Below are positions 1 through 8,759 of a DNA stretch of 64,000 nt, in pieces. The stretch is from Aquirhabdus parva (GTDB lineage Bacteria > Pseudomonadota > Gammaproteobacteria > Pseudomonadales > Moraxellaceae): NCBI RefSeq assembly GCF_003351745.1, contig NZ_CP031222.1, positions 2,524,207 through 2,588,206 of the forward strand, in the 5' to 3' direction. Each line of letters starts with the position of its first letter. Within the stretch, counting starts at the first letter, position 1. The notes beneath the pieces were generated by a model, which was not told the origin of the DNA, ran no database searches, and saw only the letters and a list, made by a program, of their open reading frames with translations. The position numbers were made by a program, and so were the translations under genes.

Positions 1-122
1 TTAAGACCCAACACGCCAATTTTGGCGCCGGGGAAGAAAGACAATGAAATGTCTTTGAGGATCTCTCGCTTGGGCGGAACGATCTTCGACACACGATTCA
101 TCGTGTAAATATACTGTGCCAC
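1..122 (-). CDS. ettA: Energy-dependent translational throttle protein EttA (5' end only)
   Basis: Only the first 40 codons lie in the window; the gene runs off the left edge. The translation begins VAQYIYTMNRV and continues through VPPKREILKD and FFPGAKIGVLGL, which matches the known N-terminus of EttA, an ABC-F ATPase that binds the ribosomal E site and gates the first peptide bond according to ATP/ADP. The Walker A motif would come immediately after the edge. I chose the GTG at 120-122 because GGAGA lies 8 nt upstream (131-135 on the plus strand) and the reading frame then matches the family from residue 2. An ATG at 127-129 is out of frame. Confidence 0.88.
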   Translation of the reverse strand, partial: MAQYIYTMNRVSKIVPPKREILKDISLSFFPGAKIGVLGL

Positions 123-798
123 GCGGCATTTCTCCGATTAGACCAACATTTAACGAAAAACAAAGGATTAAAAATGTATTAATAAAAATCGAGTTAAAGA
201 TTCAGAACGAACATTAAATCAAATTTTTTATGAGCACTTAAAACAAGCGCAAATTTCATGGATGCTAGTATAGCCGTTTTGCCGATACTCGCGTTGAATC
301 AACGACAGCATTTTTTAACTTTCCGTCTCCATCAGATACAACATTAAAAACGCCTAAAAGAATAGCCACCCCGTCCATTCTCCATGGCAATGATTAGATA
401 GAAGTAGCTGCTCGATCAGCATCAAGCACATCTGTAGATAAGAGCAAAGACTCTATCAGTGGGTGGTTTAATTTATTTCAAAAAATAGAGTAATTAACCT
501 AATATAACTAGAGTAATTAATCTAAAACTCTAGAGCAAATAATCCAATATACCTAGAGCATTTATTCTAATATAAAATAGAGCAAAGACTCGATTAAAAA
601 ATAAACAACATATATTTAACTATTATAGGTAAATTACTGTAAATAAATAATATTTATTTTTTAAAAATATTTAATATCCGACGACTGGTCTATTTATTTT
701 TTTCAAAAGTTGTTAAATTAATTTCACGCCTAAAACAATCAATTTTAAGCGAGAGCAATCATTAATAAACTTTACAAAAATACTCGAGGAAATCGAAA
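123..798. other. Long AT-rich spacer between divergent ettA and acr1
   Basis: The 676 bp hold no credible gene. The left part must contain the ettA promoter, but I cannot place it with confidence. From about 437 on, the sequence is dominated by copies of a TAGAG-led element, listed separately. An isolated imperfect dyad AGAGCAAAGACTCT lies at 441-454. The 120 bp before acr1 are very AT-rich and contain no clear sigma-70 hexamer pair. A ribosome-binding sequence (GAGGAAATCG, 785-794) precedes the acr1 ATG. Confidence 0.6.
486..600. repeat. Array of five degenerate 22-24 bp repeats upstream of acr1
   Basis: TAGAG occurs at 486, 509, 531, 554 and 578, so the spacing is 23, 22, 23 and 24 bp, about two helical turns. 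Each unit follows a rough consensus TAGAGyAAwTAATCTAATAT. A related outlier lies at 441-454, two periods upstream. The copy at 531-550 matches a single element at 54259-54278 upstream of almA at 17 of 20 positions. The even spacing, the position upstream of acr1 and the second copy at a functionally related gene suggest binding sites for a transcription factor, but this is inference. Confidence 0.6.
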
Positions 799-1701
799 AT
801 GACCAAGTTAAATCAAACTGCACTGCGTAATGCGGTTAAAGGCAAAAAAGCCGTCGTCACTGGCGCATCCAGCGGCATCGGCCTTAAAGTTTCCCACCTA
901 CTCGCCCAAGCAGGCGCCCATGTTATTCTGGTATCGCGCACACGCGAAACTCTTGAGGAAGTCAAAGCAGAGATTGAAGCCGCTGGAGGGAGCGCTGCAG
1001 TTTATCCTTGTGACTTGAACGATATGGATGCTGTCGATGTAACCGCTAAACAAATTCTTGCCGATGAAGGCGCTATTGATATTCTGATCAATAATGCAGG
1101 ACGCTCGATCCGCCGTGCGGTCTCTGAATCCGTTGATCGTTTCCACGACTTCGAACGCACCATGCAACTTAACTACTTTGGTGCGGTGAAGTTCATCCTT
1201 GCGCTTCTGCCTACCATGATTGAACGCAAACGTGGTCATGTGGTTAATATCAGCTCAATCGGTGTACTCACCAATACACCGCGTTTTTCTGCTTATGTTG
1301 CCAGTAAAGCAGCACTTGATGCATTCAGCCGCTGTCTTGCTTCCGAAGTCAAAGGCAAAAATATTCACTTGTCGACCATCTATATGCCGCTCGTACGCAC
1401 ACCGATGATCGCACCGACCAAAATGTACGATCACCTGCCGACCCTGACTCCAGACCAAGCCGCAGATCTGGTTGGCAAAGCACTGATTCGCAAAGCGAAG
1501 AGTATTGCAACGCCAGCAGGTTCATTGGGTGCACTCAGTTATGCGATTGCACCGAAGGTCAACGATTCAATCCTGTCCGTTGCTTATCGGATGTTCCCAA
1601 GCTCGGCAGCATCCCTTGGCAAAAATGCACCACCCGTCAATGAAAAACCTACCTTGGTACAACGTGCATTCACACTAATTCGTCCGGGTGAGCACTGGTA
1701 A
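799..1701 (+). CDS. acr1: Fatty acyl-CoA reductase Acr1 (SDR family, aldehyde-forming)
   Basis: This 300-residue short-chain dehydrogenase has the dinucleotide motif TGASSGIG (residues 21-28), the NNAG motif near residue 98 and a catalytic Ser-Tyr-Lys set in NISSIGVLTNTPRFSAYVASK. The blocks NNAGRSIRRAV, DRFHDFERTMQLNYFGAV, IYMPLVRTPMIAPTK and the C-terminal PGEHW match the Acinetobacter Acr1 protein as I remember it. Acr1 reduces long-chain acyl-CoA to the fatty aldehyde with NADPH, the first committed step of wax-ester synthesis. The gene stands alone, with a GAGGAAA ribosome-binding site and a strong terminator after it. Its promoter region shares a motif with that of almA, which oxidises long-chain alkanes. 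Confidence 0.92.
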   Translation: MTKLNQTALRNAVKGKKAVVTGASSGIGLKVSHLLAQAGAHVILVSRTRETLEEVKAEIEAAGGSAAVYPCDLNDMDAVDVTAKQILADEGAIDILINNAGRSIRRAVSESVDRFHDFERTMQLNYFGAVKFILALLPTMIERKRGHVVNISSIGVLTNTPRFSAYVASKAALDAFSRCLASEVKGKNIHLSTIYMPLVRTPMIAPTKMYDHLPTLTPDQAADLVGKALIRKAKSIATPAGSLGALSYAIAPKVNDSILSVAYRMFPSSAASLGKNAPPVNEKPTLVQRAFTLIRPGEHW

Positions 1702-1731
1702 TAGCAAACGGCTTCTATGGTAGCCCCCAAT

Positions 1732-1773
1732 AAAAAACCTGCTTTTCATGTGCATGAAAAGCAGGTTTTTTTT
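1732..1773. terminator. Bidirectional terminator between acr1 and tex
   Basis: A perfect hairpin has arms CCTGCTTTTCATG (1738-1750) and CATGAAAAGCAGG (1753-1765), flanked by an A-run on the left and eight T on the right. It serves the convergent acr1 and tex genes. Confidence 0.92.
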
Positions 1774-1790
1774 ACGACATCAAAGGCTCA

Positions 1791-4460
1791 TTATTTTGAG
1801 CCCTTGATCCCCGCTTGCGCCAGTAAAGCACCGAATGAACCAATCTTTTCTTCTTTCGGTTTTTCCTCACGTGCTGGACGTTCCTGACGCGGACGCTCAT
1901 CACGTGGTTTATCTGAACGAGGACGGTCTGAACGTGGGCGATCCTGACGATCTCCCCGTTTTTCAGCGCCCTCTGCACGTACAGGACGATCTTCAGGTTT
2001 ACGCGCTGGGCGCTCGTTGCGCTCTGGACGTTCAGCCTTGGCAGGACGCTCAGTCGGTGTCAGACGCAAGCTCAAGCTAATACGTTTACGTTCGCCATCA
2101 GTCCCCATCACCCGTACCGTCACGATTTGACCCGGTTTAGCAAACTTATGAGGATCATCCACATATTGATCAGAAAGCTCGGAAATGTGGACGAGACCAT
2201 CTTGATGAACCCCGATATCCACGAACGCGCCGAAGTTGGTAACGTTGGTGATCACACCTTCCAGAATCATGCCATCAACCAAATCTTTAACTTCATTCAC
2301 GTCATCACGGAATTTAACCGTTTTAAACTCTGGACGTGGGTCGCGACCGGGTTTTTCAAGCTCACGGATCACATCTTGGACGGTCGGTAGACCAAACTTA
2401 TCATCCACAACAGTAGCTGGATCAAAGCCGTCAAGGGCACCCGCTTTACCGAGTACGTCCGCCAATGAGCGTTTCAGGTTGCCCAAAATTTTGCCCACCA
2501 ACGGATAGGCTTCCGGATGCACCGCTGAAGAATCCAGTGGTTGTGCCCCATTGACCACGCGCAAGAAACCTGCGGCTTGTTCAAAGGTTTTAGCACCCAA
2601 ACGTGGAACTTTTTTCAGATCATCACGACTGGCAAACGCACCGTTTTCACGGCGATAGTCTGCAATTTGCTGGGCAATATTTTTATTCAAACCCGCAATA
2701 CGCGATAACAGGGCTGGTGATGCAGTATTCACATCAACACCCACCGCATTCACGCTATCTTCAACAACAGCGTCTAGACGACGCGCCAATGTCGGCTGAT
2801 TCACGTCATGCTGATATTGACCGACCCCAATGGATTTAGGATCAATCTTCACCAATTCAGCGAGCGGATCTTGTAGACGACGAGCAATAGATACCGCACC
2901 GCGAATCGACACATCCAAATCAGGCAATTCTGCAGTCGCAAGTTCACTTGCTGAGTAAACCGATGCACCGGCTTCACTCACGACCACTTTGGTGATCGAA
3001 AGGTCAGGCTGTGCTTTAAGGAAGTCATGAACCAATGCGTCGGTTTCACGGCTTGCAGTTCCATTGCCAATGGCTATGAGTTCAACACCGTGCTCACGGC
3101 ACAGGCTATCTAAAGTTGCCAAGGATGCATCACGCTCATTACGCGGGGCAAACGGATAGATCACGGAGTGTGCTAGCACATCACCCGAGGCATTAATGAC
3201 CGCAAGTTTAACGCCAGTACGGATACCCGGATCCATGCCCAATGTCACTTTACCGCCTGCAGGAGCAGACAATAAGAGATGACGCATATTTTCAGCAAAT
3301 ACACTCACCGCTTCAGCTTCAGCAGCCAAACGTTTTTCGGTCAGTAGCGAATGCTCGAAGTGTGGGCGCAGCTTACCGAGCCACAATAATTCGGCAGTTT
3401 GTGCTAAGAACGATTGACGACTTTCAGGCTGGGCGCTACCCACATTGAACTTATCTTTGATGGTTTGTACATGGGACTCATTGGTACCATCAACTTTGAG
3501 TGTCAATACGTTTTCTTGACGACCGCGCAATAATGCGAGTAAACGATGTGAAGCAATCTTGGCCAATGATTCTTGAGCTTCAAAGTAATCACGGAATTTT
3601 TTACCGACTTCACGTTTTTCTTCGCCCGCCAAACGGCTGACGATTTGCGCTTCGGCACCAAAACGACGACGTAAATTTTCCATCAACTCAAGGTCAGCCG
3701 CCCAGACGTCCACCAGAATATGACCAATCGCATCAAGCTGGCTGTCTAAATCTGGATAGCTCTCATGACTAAAGCCTTCAAGCGCTTTGGCTGGCTCTAT
3801 CTCTTCATTCAATACACGTAATGCTATCGGCTCTAAACCTGCATCTTTAGCCAATTGAGCCTTGCTGGTACGCTTTGGACGATATGGAAGATACAAATCT
3901 TCAAGCGCATTTTTACTGTCTGCTTGATTCAAGCGCGCATGTAAAGCTTCGGTCAGCTTACCTTGACCACGAATTGACTCGATAATTTTACTACGACGCT
4001 CATCCAGTTCACGCAAGTAAGTCAAACGTAATTCAAGTTCACGAAGCTGGGCATCATCTAAACCATGAGCTTCTTTACGATAACGTGCAATGAACGGTAC
4101 GGTAGACCCTTCATCCAGCAAAGCTACCGCAGCAGTGACTTGCTCAGGACGTACACTGAGTTCACCTGCAATCTGAGCAATCAACTCAGCATCTGATTTT
4201 AAACGGAGTTTAGGTGCAGGCTCGGTCGCAGTCGTTGTCACTGTTAGCACTTTTTCAGAGCGTGCGATTGGTGCTTCTGTTACAGGCGTTACTGCATCAG
4301 TCACTTGCGCTTCTTCAGGCACTGCGGTCGCAGCAACTTCTTGAATCGCTTCAGTCGGTGTAGATTGCTCTGCAATAGGCTCAAGTGCAGGCTCTACACT
4401 CACGTTTTGGGTCACATCAGGTGCTTGGTTTTCATCAAGCAAGTTATCGGGCGCAGTCAT
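1791..4460 (-). CDS. tex: Tex, S1-domain RNA-binding transcription accessory protein
   Basis: Tex is a conserved nucleic-acid-binding protein linked to transcript termination and RNA decay. The protein has the standard order: N-terminal helical region (LSVRPEQVTAAVALLDEG, TVPFIARYRKEAHGLDD), YqgF/RNase H-like fold (LGMDPGIRTGVKLAVI), helix-hairpin-helix region (VDVNTASPALLSRIAGL) and a C-terminal S1 domain (EGVITNVTNFGAFVDIGVHQDGLVHISELS). At 889 residues it is about 100 longer than typical Tex (around 770-790). The extra length is an acidic, Ala/Pro/Thr-rich N-terminal tail of about 80 residues and a C-terminal tail of about 80 residues rich in Arg-Pro-Glu-Arg-Asp, probably disordered and RNA-binding. 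I prefer the ATG at 4460 (MTAPDN, GGAA about 10 nt upstream) to a GTG at 4490. Confidence 0.93.
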   Translation of the reverse strand: MTAPDNLLDENQAPDVTQNVSVEPALEPIAEQSTPTEAIQEVAATAVPEEAQVTDAVTPVTEAPIARSEKVLTVTTTATEPAPKLRLKSDAELIAQIAGELSVRPEQVTAAVALLDEGSTVPFIARYRKEAHGLDDAQLRELELRLTYLRELDERRSKIIESIRGQGKLTEALHARLNQADSKNALEDLYLPYRPKRTSKAQLAKDAGLEPIALRVLNEEIEPAKALEGFSHESYPDLDSQLDAIGHILVDVWAADLELMENLRRRFGAEAQIVSRLAGEEKREVGKKFRDYFEAQESLAKIASHRLLALLRGRQENVLTLKVDGTNESHVQTIKDKFNVGSAQPESRQSFLAQTAELLWLGKLRPHFEHSLLTEKRLAAEAEAVSVFAENMRHLLLSAPAGGKVTLGMDPGIRTGVKLAVINASGDVLAHSVIYPFAPRNERDASLATLDSLCREHGVELIAIGNGTASRETDALVHDFLKAQPDLSITKVVVSEAGASVYSASELATAELPDLDVSIRGAVSIARRLQDPLAELVKIDPKSIGVGQYQHDVNQPTLARRLDAVVEDSVNAVGVDVNTASPALLSRIAGLNKNIAQQIADYRRENGAFASRDDLKKVPRLGAKTFEQAAGFLRVVNGAQPLDSSAVHPEAYPLVGKILGNLKRSLADVLGKAGALDGFDPATVVDDKFGLPTVQDVIRELEKPGRDPRPEFKTVKFRDDVNEVKDLVDGMILEGVITNVTNFGAFVDIGVHQDGLVHISELSDQYVDDPHKFAKPGQIVTVRVMGTDGERKRISLSLRLTPTERPAKAERPERNERPARKPEDRPVRAEGAEKRGDRQDRPRSDRPRSDKPRDERPRQERPAREEKPKEEKIGSFGALLAQAGIKGSK

Positions 4461-4815
4461 ACAGCGGTGTTCCGAAAGAAAATAAAGCACCGATTATACG
4501 GTGCCAACTGCTAAGTGCCTACCCGTTGCATACATAAATTCATTTAATTCATACAACGAGTTGTGGACGTCTGTGCTGTATGGATTTAGTATCTATAGAC
4601 ATTTAGGCATTGAATTAGTTGTTTATATTACCCAATGTAAGCTATACATTATTTTATTTGTAAGATTCTTTAGAATGATGTGCTGTTTACGCAACATCTG
4701 CCGAAAAAACATTGAAGACTGTTTTTAATACACAGATTACAAATGAAATGACTAAGAAATTCGGATAATGGATGAAAAACAGCAAAACCATATCGACCGA
4801 CTAGGGAGAAAGTTT
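4461..4815. other. Divergent promoter region between tex and ompR
   Basis: This 355-bp AT-rich spacer must carry the promoters of tex (leftward) and ompR (rightward). I see no open frame with family features and no promoter that I would assign firmly. An in-frame ATG at 4768 could lengthen OmpR by 16 residues, but it lacks a good ribosome-binding site. Confidence 0.5.
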
Positions 4816-5571
4816 ATGAGTTTAGTAGTACCTGCTGATGAAGCACCCCGCGGCACCACAACCGGTGAGCGTATTTTGGTGGTGGATGATGACGCTCGTC
4901 TACGTGCATTGCTACAGCGCTTTCTCGAAGACAAGGGATTTGTCGTTCGCACTGCCCATGACGCACCGCAAATGGATCGTCTCATGCAACGTGAATTATT
5001 TTCACTGATTGTATTAGACTTTATGCTGCCCATTGAAGATGGCGTCAGCATCTGTAAGCGTTTGCGCAGCAATAATATCAACACGCCTATCGTCATGCTC
5101 ACTGCACGCGGTAGTGACTCTGACCGTATTGCAGGTCTTGAGGCTGGCGCAGATGACTATTTGCCCAAACCCTTTAACCCAAATGAACTTTTAGCACGCA
5201 TCCGTGCAGTTCTGCGCCGCCAAGTCCGCGAAGTGCCCGGCGCCCCTAGCCAACTGATGACTGTCATTAACTTTGGCTCATGGTCTTTGGATTTATCTAC
5301 ACGCTCACTCACCCGCAACGGCGAAGTCGTCACGCTCACGACCGGTGAATTTGCCGTATTGAAGGCACTCGTACAGCATCCACGGGAACCCTTAACACGC
5401 GATAAGCTGATGAACCTTGCGCGTGGACGTGAGTGGGGTGCAATGGAGCGGTCCATTGACGTACAGGTCTCGCGACTGCGACGTTTGATTGAAGAAAATC
5501 CCGCACGTGCACGCTATATCCAAACCGTATGGGGTGTCGGCTATGTATTTGTACCCGATGGTGCCGAATAA
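4816..5571 (+). CDS. ompR: Two-component response regulator OmpR
   Basis: This 251-residue regulator has a receiver domain (about residues 18-135) with the acidic pocket DDD at 24-26, phosphoacceptor Asp68 in IVLDFMLP, and the LPKPF lysine. A C-terminal winged-helix domain follows (LTTGEFAVLKALVQHP, SIDVQVSRLRRLIEENP, IQTVWGVGYVF). It is a DNA-binding regulator of envelope genes, phosphorylated by EnvZ, whose gene starts 41 bp downstream. The start at 4816 is supported by AGGGAG 7 nt upstream; the longer frame from 4768 would add an unusual tail. The neighbour order ompR-envZ is standard. The surface-glycan genes begin just after envZ on the same strand, so they are plausible but unproven targets. 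Confidence 0.93.
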   Translation: MSLVVPADEAPRGTTTGERILVVDDDARLRALLQRFLEDKGFVVRTAHDAPQMDRLMQRELFSLIVLDFMLPIEDGVSICKRLRSNNINTPIVMLTARGSDSDRIAGLEAGADDYLPKPFNPNELLARIRAVLRRQVREVPGAPSQLMTVINFGSWSLDLSTRSLTRNGEVVTLTTGEFAVLKALVQHPREPLTRDKLMNLARGREWGAMERSIDVQVSRLRRLIEENPARARYIQTVWGVGYVFVPDGAE

Positions 5572-5612
5572 GGATTCCATCGGCTATGCAAGTCTAACTC
5601 TCTGGATTTTAT

Positions 5613-7070
5613 GTGAATAGTGAACAACCTAAGCCCATACGCGTGACGATCAGTCTTAGACAACGCTGGTTATTGTTGTCTAAGCAGATTGATCGTTTCT
5701 TAAAAAAGTTAAAACCAAATTCAACAGCCGTAAGAACCACACTATTAGTCTCCTTCGTTGGCTTGTTTAGCTTATTTATGTCGCTAGCGTTCTTCTGGCG
5801 CACGCTATATTTACCTGAAATTCGCCAGCATGCGCACTATCTTGCTATTAATCTTGAGCTCATTCGTGAAGCGGAACAACAAGTCCTGATCGACCCTTTC
5901 GCGCTGGATATTCACGAATGGATTCTTGAGCGTGTAGGTGTTGAATTTGTTCGCGATCCTGCTGAGTTTCCAAGTCAACGTACCAATCCACTGGCCAATT
6001 TCTTTACCAGTGAGCTTAGCAAAGAACTGTCTACAGAACTCAAAGAACCCGTCAGCGTTTTTTTTGGATTTAAGCCAACACCTCAGTTATGGATTCACTT
6101 CCCTTCCCTAGGCAATGTCTGGATCCGTGAGCCTTTACTGTTTTATGCGCAATACGATGCCGCGCTGATTATTGGCTGGCTGCTCGGAATTCCGTTACTG
6201 ACGTCAATCATTATTCTGATTCTTGTACGCCAACTTAATCGACCGTTGGCTTTGCTGCAGACTTCAGCACGGCGCTATACGATTACTGGAGAGACGCCCA
6301 AGCTACGCGTCGACTCAGGTCCAGTAGAAATTCGCCAAGTGAATACTGCATTTAATCAGATGATTAGCTCTCTTGAACAAGCTGCGCATGATCGAACAAT
6401 TATGCTCGCAGGGATTTCACATGACCTGCGTACCCCACTGACCCGAATGCGACTGACCGCAGAATTGATGCCCGACGAAGACTTACGCGAAGGTATGGTG
6501 TATGACATTGCAGATATGGATGAAATTCTGGCGCAATTTATTTCCTACATGCGTGATGGATCAGATGAAGAAACCCAACTTGCAGATATCAACCAAATCT
6601 TGCAAGAGATCGTGATTCAATATAAGTCATCAAACATTCTCTATCAGCCACAGATTCTGCCGAAGATCTCCATACGACCTCTCTCCATCAAACGCATGGT
6701 GGGTAATATTGTCAATAACGCGCTGCGTTATGGTCGGGAACCGATTTATATTTCGGCAACATTACTGCCCACTCAACTGACATTGACCATTCGCGATTGC
6801 GGAGACGGCATCCAACTGGATGATTTGAACAGCCTGACTGAGCCGTTTGTCCGTGGTGAGAGCGCCAGAACCACTCAAGGCAGTGGGCTAGGACTTGCGA
6901 TTGTGAAACGTATTGCAGGTCTTCATGGCGGCACGGTCAATGTTCACAATCATCATGAAGGTGGGCTTGAGGTGAGCGTAACACTTCCTATCTACCCTTC
7001 AAAAATGACCAGCCCTAACCCCAAAAACAAACGCATTAACTTGATACATAGTGAAGTAGATCACGATTAA
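5613..7070 (+). CDS. envZ: Osmosensor histidine kinase EnvZ
   Basis: This 485-residue inner-membrane sensor kinase phosphorylates and dephosphorylates OmpR. Transmembrane helices lie at about residues 43-62 and 184-205, with a periplasmic domain of about 120 residues between them. A HAMP linker follows, then the H-box MLAGISHDLRTPLTRMRL with the phospho-accepting His270. The ATP-binding domain has N-box NIVNNALRYG, G1 DCGDGI and G2 GSGLGLAIVKRI. The start is a GTG at 5613; the neighbouring ATG at 5611 leads straight into a stop codon. The C-terminal tail after residue about 455 is polar and not conserved in the family as I know it. Confidence 0.92.
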   Translation: MNSEQPKPIRVTISLRQRWLLLSKQIDRFLKKLKPNSTAVRTTLLVSFVGLFSLFMSLAFFWRTLYLPEIRQHAHYLAINLELIREAEQQVLIDPFALDIHEWILERVGVEFVRDPAEFPSQRTNPLANFFTSELSKELSTELKEPVSVFFGFKPTPQLWIHFPSLGNVWIREPLLFYAQYDAALIIGWLLGIPLLTSIIILILVRQLNRPLALLQTSARRYTITGETPKLRVDSGPVEIRQVNTAFNQMISSLEQAAHDRTIMLAGISHDLRTPLTRMRLTAELMPDEDLREGMVYDIADMDEILAQFISYMRDGSDEETQLADINQILQEIVIQYKSSNILYQPQILPKISIRPLSIKRMVGNIVNNALRYGREPIYISATLLPTQLTLTIRDCGDGIQLDDLNSLTEPFVRGESARTTQGSGLGLAIVKRIAGLHGGTVNVHNHHEGGLEVSVTLPIYPSKMTSPNPKNKRINLIHSEVDHD

Positions 7071-7171
7071 TTGCTTAAACCTGAATACATTAGGATTATT
7101 CTTCGCTATGATTGGATTTTATTGAACACTCTCAAATAAAACTCCTTTGCTGGCGAGGCTGAATCAACAAG

Positions 7172-8698
7172 ATGACATCCATCAAGTTTAATGTGACTGC
7201 ACTAGGCGCAGGTGGTGCCTTTCGCGAATGCATGATGTTCTGTTATTACGGGATAAAATCTTTAGGCTATACCGCCACATGGATTGATGAATATATCGAC
7301 CCCGATGCCATCAATATCGTCTTCGGTGCAGGTGCATCCAATTGGACAACACTATCCGCTCAAGCGAAAGACATTATTATTTATAACATGGAGCAAGTCT
7401 CTCCCGAAGTTCCCTGGTTTGATTTGGCCTATTTCCGTCAATTCTTAAATACTCAAGTCTGGGACTATAACCTCAAGAATATTCAAGCGCTGCAACAGGC
7501 AGGCGTCTACAACATTCAGCATGTCCAGTTGGGCTACTGTCCAGAAATGACTGAAATCTCACCCACAACCCATCGTTTGCTCAATGCCACGCAGCATGAC
7601 GATGAAGAACCTGTGATCGAACAAGATATTGATGTGCTGTTCTATGGCAGCATCAGCCCAAGAAGAAAAAAAACCTTAGATGCGATTCGAGCCCGTGGAC
7701 TCACGGTTATGAGTACCGAAACAGGACAATTTTTAGGTGATAAACGTGCCGAATATATAGGCCGTGCAAAAGTCGTTCTCAACATCCATTACTATGAAAC
7801 CGTTGGGATTTTCGAGATCGTTCGTGTTTCGTACTTACTGGCCAATCATAAAGCGGTTGTTTCAGAGCTTTCTCCGCATACCGATATTGAACCCGATATC
7901 AAGAACGCTATACTCTCAGGATCACTGGATGAGCTTCCAGAGCTCTGCTGGCAACTGGTTCAGGATCATGACCGCCGTAAAGCACTGGAAGAAAGAGGTT
8001 TTGAAACTTTCTCCAAGCGTCAAGCTGCAGAGATCTTACGTCCTGCTATAGAAAACTATCTGACTCAACGAGAAATCAAAGAAACGATCCCCACATTAGC
8101 AGCCCTGCCCAAGACCTTGCAAATTGGCGCGGGTCTTCGTTGGCGTTTTGACATGTGTAATATTGATGCAAGAGCTGATTTCTCACCGGATCTCACGCTT
8201 GATATCAGTTATCCGTTGCCTTTCGATTTACCATTGACCTCATGGCGATTTGGTCAAATCAGCCTCATGCGAGGTTATTTCAATAAGATTGTCGCTAAAG
8301 ATGTTTTTCAATGCGTGAATCATATCACCCAAGCGCTGACAAACTGTTTAGAGCTTTTAGATGAAGATGGCACCCTTGAGCTGGAAGTACCGCATGACCT
8401 CTCCTATGGTGCATGGGGCTTAGCGGATACCAAACGGACTTTTAACGAACATACATGGGGTAAGCTACTGAATAACTGGTGGCAATATGGTTGGCAAACC
8501 CATCGTTTCGAAGCCATTAGCCAAAGCTTTATCTGCACCAATGACGTTGGATTCAAAGCGCTTCAAGAACACAATCATAATTGGGATGTCGTGCTTAAAA
8601 TACCGAGAGCTGTGGATGCTTTAAGTATTGTTTTACGTAAACGTGCTCTGACGATAGATGAAATTAAGCTGCTCCCTATCCATAAGTTTATGAGCTAA
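7172..8698 (+). CDS. Glycosyltransferase with degenerate methyltransferase-like C-terminal domain (copy 1)
   Basis: The protein has 508 residues in two parts. The first about 300 look like a GT-B glycosyltransferase of the CgeB-like kind: DVLFYGSISPRRKKTLDAIRARG, a region VLNIHYYETVGIFEIVRVSYLLAN and VVSELS. The C-terminal 190 residues (LQIGAGLRWRFDMCNID, ISLMRGYFNKIVAKDVFQCV, LLDEDGTLELEVPHDL) resemble a class I SAM methyltransferase with an eroded cofactor loop. The next gene encodes a paralogue of exactly the same length. Both point toward the minus-strand glycan operon and lie near a giant serine-rich adhesin, so a role in glycosylating that adhesin or a surface glycan is my inference. 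Acceptor and sugar are unknown. Confidence 0.7.
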   Translation: MTSIKFNVTALGAGGAFRECMMFCYYGIKSLGYTATWIDEYIDPDAINIVFGAGASNWTTLSAQAKDIIIYNMEQVSPEVPWFDLAYFRQFLNTQVWDYNLKNIQALQQAGVYNIQHVQLGYCPEMTEISPTTHRLLNATQHDDEEPVIEQDIDVLFYGSISPRRKKTLDAIRARGLTVMSTETGQFLGDKRAEYIGRAKVVLNIHYYETVGIFEIVRVSYLLANHKAVVSELSPHTDIEPDIKNAILSGSLDELPELCWQLVQDHDRRKALEERGFETFSKRQAAEILRPAIENYLTQREIKETIPTLAALPKTLQIGAGLRWRFDMCNIDARADFSPDLTLDISYPLPFDLPLTSWRFGQISLMRGYFNKIVAKDVFQCVNHITQALTNCLELLDEDGTLELEVPHDLSYGAWGLADTKRTFNEHTWGKLLNNWWQYGWQTHRFEAISQSFICTNDVGFKALQEHNHNWDVVLKIPRAVDALSIVLRKRALTIDEIKLLPIHKFMS

Positions 8699-8759
8699 TG
8701 AATCAAAATTATTATTGAGCGCGACACATCGCGGTTTGCGGCTATAGGAATTTACGGAC

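Noticed and set aside
486-600. CRISPR or replication iterons upstream of acr1
   Set aside because: The units are degenerate and without spacers, and no cas or replication initiator gene is near. A regulatory array fits better.
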